From Agelas oroides (lineage: Eukaryota > Porifera > Demospongiae > Agelasida > Agelasidae), in the NCBI GenBank assembly GCA_949130485.1, contig OX422183.1, positions 5,076,136-5,140,135 of the forward strand: 64,000 bases of DNA, in the 5' to 3' direction. Positions 12,401 through 19,176 of the stretch are shown here, piece after piece. A program made the translations under genes and the position numbers. Numbering within the stretch: position 1 is the first letter of the stretch; every line of letters begins with the position of its first letter. Under the pieces are notes generated by a model. It ran no database searches, was not told the DNA's origin, and saw only the letters and a list, made by a program, of their open reading frames with translations.

Positions 12401-13161
12401 AGAAGCCAGTTGGCACAAATTGGCAATGCGGTCGGAATTTTCAAAAGAAGGGTTCCATAATTAGGGAGAAGGGCGTGTAAGGGATGAAAGCTCTTAGAAT
12501 ATCATTTTTTGAAAGGCTTAGAGTCACCCAGGCGATGACTTTCTAACAAAGGTATATATGTGCCAGTCCTGGATAGAAATCAAATATTATGCATACATGT
12601 ACATCACTGACTTCGATGCACTGTAGCACTGAGTTTCCCACTAAGGGCAGGGGTTATATGTGCCTCATTGACGTATATATCAGATATCATGCATTTACGA
12701 AGCATGTCTGAACCCAGCCCATAGCTGAGCCCCGCCCATAGCTGAAGCTCAGTGCTACAGCACGTCAAACTCAGTGATGCCTTTGAAATAGGCGACGAAA
12801 TAGTATTAGATTTCTATCTGGGGCTGCCACAAGTTCAAGTGGTAGCATTCAGCTTACAAAGAAAGATCCCTCATACAGTTTGCTACCACTGCAGGCAGAC
12901 AATGATCCATCATGAAGGGACATGTATCTGGCATGGCTTACGTTCAGTACTGGTTTCAAACTCTTTCACTGGGCTAGCGGGTCCAGTTCCATTAGAGCAG
13001 TAGAGTCGCACTGCCACAGCATATCTGGTGAAAATACGCAGGCTGTTGAGTGGAAGGGTGACAGCTGTTGAACGCTCCGGAGGTAACTGACTTGAGTAGT
13101 TTGTGGTACCTAATGGCCAGTAGAGTACTTCATAGCCTATGAAATTAGCAGGAAGGGAAGA
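5789..13161 (-). CDS. FN3 receptor copy 1, 5'-truncated (six exons)
   Basis: Minus-strand exons in order of transcription: 13161-12942, 11318-11194, 10323-10170, 9340-9158, 8500-7370, 5925-5789. All junctions are GT-AG and all phases agree; the 9158 donor (GTTGAT) is weak. The product is the second half of FN3 domain 1 (GYEVLYWPL, RYAVAVRLYCSNG), a complete FN3 domain 2 (LVRLSWEAIP, NYEVWVAPVNHMF), one transmembrane helix, and a cytoplasmic tail of about 420 residues ending RPAYRPV. Compared with copy 2, the exon carrying the first half of FN3-1 and the signal-peptide exon are missing, because homology stops near 13270. There is no start codon in the first exon. It is therefore either a broken duplicate or an alternative 3' cassette reached by splicing from copy 2's upstream exons. 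Ligand unknown; I could not assign the family. Confidence 0.75.
5926..7369 (-). other. Last intron of receptor copy 1, with a 1-kb copy-specific block
   Basis: The intron between the long tail exon and the terminal exon. About 6005-7008 is absent at the matching point of copy 2 (near 29808), where flanking sequences join directly. The block has no clear terminal repeats and no ORF I recognise. It includes GC-rich stretches such as GGCCGGCGGAGCCGGTCCGG near 6570. A small inverted-repeat element at 7090-7243 is shared by both copies. Confidence 0.7.
7090..7243. mobile_element. Small inverted-repeat element, GTTACCACA ends
   Basis: A 154-bp unit with imperfect inverted ends (GTTACCACATTTGATGCACT on the left, the complement of GTTACCACACTTGAAGTGCT on the right). 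It is present in both receptor copies (also 29890-30043), so it predates the duplication. Non-coding. Confidence 0.7.
7370..8500 (-). CDS. Receptor copy 1, long cytoplasmic-tail exon
   Basis: A 1,131-nt exon, phase 1 at both ends, encoding a Pro/Ser/His-rich, probably unstructured tail. A motif is duplicated inside it: RPLPRSPVSEPG...TLQTLPEE and RPLPRSPMSEPG...TLQALPEE. The R-x-x-P-x-x-P pattern fits an SH3 ligand. PSPYEVPEN and VYIRPPL are possible phosphotyrosine docking sites, and RRRGRSES is a basic/serine patch. Compared with copy 2 the protein differs by one missing Glu (EEVV versus EEEVV) and few substitutions (SHHRAHN/SHHRVHN, GKSLHS/GKLLHS). That indicates a young duplication or continued constraint. 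Functions of these motifs are inferred. Confidence 0.85.
9158..9340 (-). CDS. Receptor copy 1, transmembrane exon
   Basis: A 183-nt exon encoding FTYPYVYILIAGVVSVVVVV followed by ALTIVIF and the basic stop-transfer segment KKIADRWR. This is a single-pass membrane helix oriented with the FN3 domains outside. The exon enters and leaves in phase 1, so skipping it keeps the frame. Its 3' splice site follows a long CA repeat on the coding strand instead of an ordinary pyrimidine tract. Confidence 0.85.
9342..9412. repeat. (TG)n tract at the transmembrane-exon 3' splice site
   Basis: TG repeat on the plus strand (CA on the receptor's coding strand), running to the acceptor CAG of the transmembrane exon with GACACAG in between. 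The matching tract in copy 2 (32117-32224) is longer. Confidence 0.95.
9547..9932. mobile_element. TAGCCTCGTTCC-type inverted-repeat element, 9-bp TSD
   Basis: A 386-bp element beginning TAGCCTCGTTCCTGGGCC and ending in a degenerate complement (GGCCTGGGGACAAGGCTC). It is flanked by the perfect 9-bp repeat GAGCTATCA at 9538-9546 and 9933-9941. The same insertion with the same target repeat lies in receptor copy 2 (32368-32754), so it predates the duplication. Non-coding; its interior carries TTCTCACGTGAG-like sequence seen in other decayed copies. Confidence 0.88.
10006..10088 (-). repeat. tRNA-derived SINE fragment
   Basis: On the minus strand it reads TCATAGCTCTGTGGCCAGAG (A-box-like) and then CTCAACTCCCAGCAACTGCC (B-box-like). 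The same unit recurs at 32829-32911, 38718-38790 and 55120-55205, always with the ACTGCC end after the B box. It is a dispersed short interspersed element, not a working tRNA gene: the arms do not pair as a cloverleaf. Confidence 0.65.
10170..10323 (-). CDS. Receptor copy 1, FN3-2 second-half exon
   Basis: A 154-nt exon starting in phase 0 and ending in phase 1. It encodes LYLGRSDVRRVPYPNTEFVL and SGNYEVWVAPVNHMFEGM, the C-terminal strands of the second FN3 domain with the characteristic Y-x-V-x-V-x-P-V. Acceptor CTCTAG, donor GTAAGT. Confidence 0.82.
10738..11193. repeat. Intronic minisatellite, about 52 bp x 9
   Basis: Units read CTTGATCAACCATTAACGAC, then TCTAGTCCCTGAATGCTCCC and CTCCCCTCC. 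The last unit abuts the donor of the FN3-2 first-half exon. Copy 2 has only four units (33560-33735). On the receptor's coding strand each unit contains GGGAGGGGAGGGG-type runs, which could act as G-rich splicing enhancers or G-quadruplexes. Confidence 0.92.
11194..11318 (-). CDS. Receptor copy 1, FN3-2 first-half exon
   Basis: A 125-nt exon (2 nt plus 41 codons) encoding PSAIVNYVSVEQNFQGVMNL and VRLSWEAIPEDQWNGRPFGY. The Pro start, the L-x-W core and the GY before the next strand are typical of FN3. Acceptor ATGCAG, donor GTGAGT. Confidence 0.82.
11319..12941 (-). other. Receptor copy 1 intron, with an inverted-repeat element
   Basis: A 1.6-kb intron splitting FN3-1 from FN3-2. The only structure recognised is an inverted-repeat unit at about 12602-12781, with CACTGTAGCACTGAG on the left and CTCAGTGCTACAGCACGTC on the right. 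Its counterpart is at about 35193-35373 in copy 2. No exon seen. Confidence 0.6.
12942..13161 (-). CDS. Receptor copy 1, FN3-1 second-half exon
   Basis: A 220-nt exon (73 codons plus 1 nt). It encodes SSLPANFIGYEVLYWPLGTT, then LNSLRIFTRYAVAVRLYCSN and GTGPASP, the C-D-E-F-G strands of an FN3 domain. Acceptor CTTCCAG after a purine-rich plus-strand (pyrimidine-rich coding-strand) stretch, donor GTAAGC. Copy 2's equivalent (35551-35770) has the same length. In copy 2 it is preceded by an exon supplying the A and B strands; no such exon exists beyond this point here. Confidence 0.82.
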
Positions 13162-14004
13162 CTGGAAGGTGGGAGAAGAGGAGGGAGAGAAAGGGGAGGG
13201 GGGGGGGGAGGGGGAGGAAGGTAGGAAGAGAGGAAGGGAGGGATGTGGTAGAACAGCAACACAGTCATGTACCATGGTAAATCAACAACAGTTGTTGGTG
13301 CAGAAGCTCAAAAGTAATGTAAGCATAATTCAACTCATACTGCAGTGGCATGTGAACAAGGCTAGCAGTTCCATGTACATGTTGGGAAAGCAATGAAAAA
13401 CACTCAAAGATGGAGACTGGTTGTCACTAAGCTACAAACTGGCTTTTCTAAACCCATAAATTGCACACAAGACATTCTAGAAGACGTTTACTGTGGGACG
13501 TTTAAAAAGTGATAACCATCTATGTAAGAACATGGGCATAAAAGGTTTCACAGGCCTCCATCACCCAGCTTCCATTCCAATTTCATTCTGTGAATGTGCA
13601 TAGCTGATCGGCGGAGGCAGGACACGACATTGTAGGAACAAATAGTGTGCTGTGATGACATTACAAATTCATGGATACAAGCTACAAGAATAATGAAATC
13701 AGTCATGGTGGGCACGTGACTGCCAGCTTTGTCAACAACTTTGTCCCTTGAGATATTTTTGTAGCTTGTATCCACAATTCTTATCCTTGGAATGTCAGTT
13801 GATTGTCACTATCATGTAACCGTGTCCTATCTCCTCTGGTAGCAGACACTGTACAAGTATTGCTTTTACTATGCTACCTTGTTTCAAGTCGTTTGTGTGG
13901 TCTTTGGCATTGCTACCACATCAAGTCTCAGGCCATCAAAAGGTCCAGTGAGGAAGGGCCTGAAAGGACATTTGATCATCAGCATGAGCAGCACTGTAAA
14001 CAAA

Positions 14005-14081
14005 TAGTGTCATGAGTTAACAAAGCACAACTAGTGTCATGAGTTAACAAAGCACAACTAGTGTCATGAGTTAACAAAGCA
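14005..14081. repeat. 27-bp tandem repeat x 3
   Basis: TAGTGTCATGAGTTAACAAA-GCACAAC is repeated almost perfectly three times, the last copy truncated. No coding potential. Confidence 0.9.
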
Positions 14082-14501
14082 GCGTAGTAGAGCAGCTTTT
14101 GCAGCTACGTTCAGTCAGTCAGAGGTTAATTTCCATTATCACACTTCTGCAATACAATCATGAATATACAGACAGATTGTTTTCAGAATCACGCAGGGGA
14201 AGGAAGGGTCTGGTGACATTTCCGTGTGCTATGCTGTGGTTGATGAGTAGCCAATCAAGATTGCAGAGATAAATAGATACACTCTGCTACCGTAAATCAT
14301 TCAGTTATACACTGTCTATCAACGCTTTTGCATACTTCCAGAGTCAAAATCACTTGAACTTCCAACTACCCCAAACAGTAGGCAAGTACTTTTTTCAAGA
14401 GCTAGTATTGTGCAACATCATTAAATATTTTCCTTGTGACTGCATTCCACATGCACATGGAAACCTACCAAGCATCACCAGACCCTTCCCTGCGCATGAT
14501 A

Positions 14502-14841
14502 AGGCCCTTCCAACTGGTATTCCTGTTTCTGGTCCGAGGTTTTCCCTGGCATTGACGCGGGCGGGCGGGTACTTAGCAACCTAGAAACCAAGTACTTCCA
14601 CACAAAACACTAAAGTTCACTAACGCCATACACAACAGCCAAGTGAGATACCTACAAAAAGTCACAAAAGGAATGAATAAAACGTACTGAAGCCAACATG
14701 ACAGACACCTTTCCTATTTTACTTAGTTTGCTTAGTTTGCTAGGCTGATGGCAATCGATTTACAACTCACCACAAATCCACCATATTGCGCATGCGCAGA
14801 AGTTGAGTTGCTGAAACAGGAATACCAGTTGGAAGGGCCTA
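14502..14841. mobile_element. Inverted-repeat element, AAGGCCCTTCCAACTGG family
   Basis: Left end AGGCCCTTCCAACTGGTATT followed by CCTGTTTCTG; right end is the near-perfect complement (CAGGAATACCAGTTGG-AAGGGCCT). It sits directly beside CCAGACCCTTCCC, the end of another repeat that seems to start near 14190 (GGAAGGGTCTGGTGAC). Non-coding. No secure target duplication. Confidence 0.75.
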
Positions 14842-15734
14842 ATGAAAGCACATGTACACTTGTGACTAGCGACTAGCTACATATATCAAGAAACTAAATG
14901 TGCTTTACAATGTTGCTCAAGTCACAAAGCCATGGTGGATATTTGCCAAAGTCATAGCCAAAATGAGTCGCCAGTTGGCAGTTAGTCTATCAAGCTAGAA
15001 CATCTCTCATTGGAGGTGGATGAGAGATGGTCAATAGACTACTGAGCAATCACAGTCAAACTTAGGTAGTCACAATTGTGACACCAGTCACAAACATATT
15101 AACGTTGAAACACTGCACATGTGTAGTCTGAACCCCAGACCCTTCTGGCTGAGGCCTGAAGCCAAAGGTCTGGGGTCCAGACAAGCACATGTGGGAGTGA
15201 TCTCTCCTTGACGCAGGTCCATTGGATCAAACACATTCCGCACTGAGCGCTGACCACCCCCCATCATGTGATTTCCTAACAATCAGGTAGCAAACTATGT
15301 TACCTGGTTCTCTTCTCTGCAAGTTCTTGCCTCCAATCTCTGGTACCAAAGGTGGACATAGTGCTCCTGCAGTGGAGTTCCAGAACCTGTTACTGTCTGT
15401 CATAATCCACCATACCCTACATACAGCTACATAGGATTCGCTCTTTTGTGTTTTCCTGCACCATACTGGCATACACGCTCGTGAAATTGTAAGGGGAATT
15501 CCCACATTAGATGACGTACCAATGAGCTCACAAAGAGGGTGGGGCCAGTTTGCCACAAAAACAAAAGTGTTCTGACGCCAGTGCTCACATACACGTCTTA
15601 GTGTGAACGTTTAAAGCCAAGTTTATAAGCTATAGATCGTACTGACTTGTAGCTGTAACGTTGACAACAACTCAGAACTACAGGGCCTACTCACATCATT
15701 AGTAAGTTGTCCACATAACATTGTCATTGTTGAT

Positions 15735-16030
15735 CAAGGGGTAGTCACTTATATGTCGCCTGTAGAAGCGTTTGCGACCGCAATCAAATTTTTTGATCGG
15801 CAAAAAGTGTGCTTGATCGCTTGATCGTCCCCTTCAGAGGCTCTTGATCGCTTGATTTTCAGGGGTCAAAGGTCAGATTGCAGCCGCGCGTTCTTGATTG
15901 TTGATTTTCAGCAGTTCGGAGCTCACCTTGATCCCTTGATCGGCTCCCCAAAAGGGCTTTGATCGCTTGATTCGGTTTTGATCCCGGTCGCAAACGCTTC
16001 TACACGGGACATATAAGTGACTACCCCTTG
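15735..16030. mobile_element. Inverted-repeat element with CAAGGGGTAGTC ends
   Basis: The ends CAAGGGGTAGTCACTTATAT and its complement enclose 296 bp. The inverted repeat extends through GAAGCGTTTGCGACCG. The interior is filled with TTGATCGCTTGAT-like motifs in both directions. TTGAT flanks both ends, a possible 5-bp target duplication. The CAAG...CTTG termini resemble those of the element at 4648-4908, but the rest does not. Confidence 0.8.
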
Positions 16031-16164
16031 TTGATGCAGGCAACAGATGGGAAACTGAACTGCTTTCTTTTGTACTGGCGTGCTATAAGAATTATTAAAT
16101 ATCCGCTAGTAATCCATGCAGTGAGTGAGTTTCATACAAAACAAACAAGGGTGCACAGGGAGTC

Positions 16165-16283
16165 TAGTCGCAAGCCAGACCCAACCAACCTCCGCGCGGA
16201 TCGCTTTCAGTATCACCATGGTATCACGCACGGGGAAGGACAGCGATCCGCACTGGGGCTGGTTGGGTCTTGCTCATGGTCTA
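16165..16283. mobile_element. Short inverted-repeat element, TAGTCGCAAGCCAGACCC
   Basis: TAGTCGCAAGCCAGACCCAA on the left and the complement-like TTGGGTCTTGCTCATGGTCT-A on the right, with a palindromic centre. It resembles a minimal member of the TAGTCTTGCAAGCC family (37098-37402, 47770-48405). No clear target duplication. Confidence 0.6.
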
Positions 16284-16399
16284 GCCCTACCCAAAATTTG
16301 CCTCATCACAAGATGTGTCAGCCAGACATTTGTACAAATTACCTTAAAAGCAGGATGAAGTTATTAGCTACTGCATGTAACAAGCCGTTAACGACAGAA

Positions 16400-16505
16400 T
16401 GTTAGCATCCGTATGCTATACGGTATTTATACCAGCCCTAACCCAACCCTAACCCCACCCTAACCGTATAAATCACTGTATAGCTTACGGATGCTAACGT
16501 TCTGC
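16400..16505. repeat. Inverted repeat enclosing telomere-like CCCTAA units
   Basis: CAGAATGTTAGCATCCGTAT at the left pairs with the complement of ACGGATGCTAACGTTCTG at the right. The loop (16434-16466) reads CCCTAACCCAACCCTAACCC and CACCCTAACC, a short degenerate stretch of the common metazoan telomere repeat. It could be an element with a captured telomeric loop, or chance. Confidence 0.75.
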
Positions 16506-16560
16506 TATTAATGGAAATAGTATATCAGAGAGTCGGTAGACTCTCTATGTAGGGATGGCG

Positions 16561-17131
16561 TAGCCTCGTTCCCAGGCCCTGCGCGTTCGTCGCTTGCAGT
16601 ACGAAATTCGCGCAGAGCCTGAGGGCCTGGGCTCGTTCATCACGTGATGTGTGCCGCAGCTTACGTCACGTCCATTCTACTGGAATCAATGATGTCATAG
16701 ATGAGCTAGCGCCCAGTTTAGCGTTGAAAGAGGCCCACAGAGATCACAGTAATGGTTCATGTGCGAACTTACGTAAGTGCTAAAAGTCTCGGCAGCGAAA
16801 GAGCACAAGCTGCCATGTTTAGCTGGATAGTAGACGTCTATATTCAGATACCTTGCCACATCGTGTTACTAGGTCGACCCTGGATTTCGGCTCCTCGTCT
16901 TCTTCAGCTCGAGTTTACTATTGTAGTCTATCGTACGCGCGTGACCTGTTTCAGGTTCTTCCAACTCCATTTGTGGTTATCTCTACAACCAATGCTGAAA
17001 CACGGCGCGGCCATATCTGGTGTGACGTAAAATTACGGCTGCGGCACACATCACGTGATGAACGAGCCCAGGCCCTCTGCGCGAATTTCGTACTGCAAGC
17101 GACGAACGCGCAGGGCCTGGGAACGAGGCTA
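16561..17131. mobile_element. TAGCCTCGTTCCCAGGCC element, 571 bp, 9-bp TSD
   Basis: Perfect ends TAGCCTCGTTCCCAGGCC and GGCCTGGGAACGAGGCTA. The inverted repeat continues far inward (CTGCGCGTTCGTCGCTTGCA and complement). It is flanked by the perfect 9-bp repeat GGGATGGCG (16552-16560 and 17132-17140). Its sister insertion at 40149-40705 is almost the same sequence in the opposite interior orientation. No transposase, so it must be mobilised in trans. A 9-bp duplication is typical of Mutator-like (MULE) elements. Confidence 0.93.
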
Positions 17132-18056
17132 GGGATGGCGCCGACGCGCAATATATGCAATACTTAATTAAGCAAAAGCCGTATAATTTCACCACACTTG
17201 AACACGCTAAAAGCTTATTTAAGCGCCCAGGCTTCCTCTTTGAGTGCCTTTGTGATCAGCAAGACTCATACAAGTGGCCAAAAGCCACGCGGAAGATAGC
17301 TGAACACAAAAGTGTACGCTAGCAAAAGTGCCATTTTTCTTTCTTCGTTACAACGTTTGTTCAAGCAACAATAACTCAATAACGGTTCACCGTGATTTTA
17401 GCACGAAACTGATGCTTATCACAGCGCGGAGCTCTACGACCACTCGGCGGCTTCATAGCTTCAAGTTCACCCTGGTCAACAAAGCCATTCACAACACTCT
17501 GAGGCTGCTGTGCGTTGCTTAGGACGCCATTTTCTAATTGTGTACGCATGCGCACACGAAGTCTCGTTCCCAGACCAAAGACCACGGTCATTGGTCTGGA
17601 AGCGAGACGCGAAATCGCCAGCACAGTACGCATGGCTGTCACGGTCTTTTCCTCCAGCCAGCATTGGGCAAGGCTTATGAACACTACGTAGGTAAGGCGC
17701 TGCAGTCAGCTGCCTACTTGTAGCTACTCTACTCACAGTTTTATTGAACTGTAAAGCTAGGATGGTCAGTTGCCAGTATGATAGTAGCTTCTGTGCTGCA
17801 GCTGGTCAGTCGTCATGTGATTGACAACTGAAATTGGTTTCACAAAGTTTGGTAGGAAGAGTGGTTGGCCCTTCATCAGGTTCTAGCTGGCTATATTACG
17901 CATAATTATTTAATACATGCCTGGAACCACTACTAAACTGTCAACGCCGTTTCAAGTTCTGATGTGATTACACTTGAAATAGGCTTAGATCTAACTGTAA
18001 CTGAGATTAACATCAAAAAAGTACAGAAACAAGACTTAAAAACATTAAAAATGTAA

Positions 18057-18161
18057 AAAGATGTAGGGATGGCATGCCAAAAAGTGGGCAAACAAGGTAG
18101 GGATAACGCATGAAAGCAAAGGTCAACATATTGGCAAAGCCCCATCCCTACATCTTTTTCA
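18057..18161. mobile_element. 105-bp element with AAAAAGATGTAGGGATGG ends
   Basis: It begins AAAAAGATGTAGGGATGG and ends with the complement. The copy at 18904-19013 is its near-exact reverse complement about 740 bp away. Two diverged relatives, also arranged head-on, lie at 44257-44345 and 44361-44464. Identical short peptides predicted from the 18-kb copies are artefacts of this repeat. Confidence 0.85.
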
Positions 18162-18179
18162 CACTACAGCTGATGCAAT

Positions 18180-18579
18180 TAGCCTCGTTCCCAGGCCGTT
18201 CCCGGCTCCAGTTTCGATCGCTTGCAGTATAAAAACGGAGGGGAAGGCCTGGGAGAGAGAGTCACGTGCGTGACGTCAGGTAGACGTGAGGGGGGCGGTG
18301 CCCGATCGTTGTAATTCACAAACTTTGCGTTGATCAGCCTCGAGTCTACCATACAACGAGCTGTATTGACGCTGTCTTTCGAATGTTACAGTCTCAAGTT
18401 CTTGGACAAGATATTACAAGAAGGACCTCGAGATTCTTCGTCGGGCACCGCCCCCCCTCACGTCTACCCTCACGTCTACCTGACGTCACGCACGTGACTC
18501 TTTCTCCCAGGCCTTCCCCTCCGTTTTTATACTGCAAGCGATCAAAACTGGAGCCGGGAACGGCCTGGGAACGAGGCTA
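18180..18579. mobile_element. TAGCCTCGTTCCCAGGCC element, 400 bp, 9-bp TSD
   Basis: Same termini as the 16561 element, then CGTTCCCGGCTCCAGTTTCG and its complement as an extended inverted repeat. The perfect 9-bp flanking repeat TGATGCAAT lies at 18171-18179 and 18580-18588. The interior includes mirrored CACGTGCGTGACGTCAGGTA-type sequence. Non-coding. Confidence 0.93.
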
Positions 18580-18903
18580 TGATGCAATGCTGCTAGATCA
18601 TATTAGCCTCATTCCTGAGCCAACATGTGGGAGAAGGAATGTGGCCTGGGGACGAGGTTAAAACCATGCCATGTACTTTAACGACGCTATCATAAGTATG
18701 CAGTCTACTTCAACTTACTGCTTAAGTTGTTGAAGAGGTTCCATATAACATAATGCTACCAAGAGGGTCATACTAGCCTCATTACCGGGCCATGTGGGAG
18801 GAGGTGGCCTGAGAACAAGGCTACAGCCATGAACTGCCAGTAATAAAGGTTGTGAACTTGTGGTACGTTTTAGGAAGACCCGCATGCACTAACTGTAGTA
18901 TGA

Positions 18904-19013
18904 AAAAGATGTAGGGATGGGGCTTTGCCAATATGTTGACCTTTGCTTTCATGCGTTATCCCTACCTTGTTTGCCCACTTTTTGGCATGCCATCCCTACA
19001 TCTTTTTACATTT
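18904..19013. mobile_element. Second AAAAAGATGTAGGGATGG element, inverted copy
   Basis: The reverse complement of 18057-18161, including its interior GGGCTTTGCCAATATGTTGA. It ends about 160 bp before the start codon of the intact ankyrin gene, so it may lie in that gene's 5' UTR or promoter. Together with the first copy it could fold transcripts into a long hairpin. Confidence 0.85.
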
Positions 19014-19176
19014 CTTGTTTTTTAAGTCTTGTAGGGATTATGCATCACAACACACTAGGTGCACTGAGTCCAGCTACACTCAACAACTTTATAAGAGAGT
19101 TTATCTACAGTAGTGACTGTGCTGATAGTAATCATTTTTAGGCTGAATTTACTTTCTATACAGTGACAAGCTGATC

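Larger units (their letters stand above)
13162..19176. other. Six-kb spacer packed with inverted-repeat elements
   Basis: Homology with receptor copy 2 ends near 13270. The rest is unique to this position and largely made of non-autonomous elements, annotated separately (14502-14841, 15735-16030, 16165-16283, 16400-16505, 16561-17131, 18057-18161, 18180-18579, 18904-19013). A 27-bp unit is repeated three times at 14005-14081. Two decayed TAGCCTC-type fragments lie near 18604-18660 and 18776-18823. No protein-coding exon recognised. The 5' UTR and promoter of the intact ankyrin gene must begin in or before this stretch; TTTCTATACAG just before the start codon (to 19162) could be a 5'-UTR splice acceptor. 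Confidence 0.65.

Noticed and set aside
17933-19141. Two identical short ORFs (MGLCQYVDLCFHALSLPCLP...) at 17933-18145 and 18917-19141
   Set aside because: Both are translations of the same small inverted-repeat element, not a duplicated gene.
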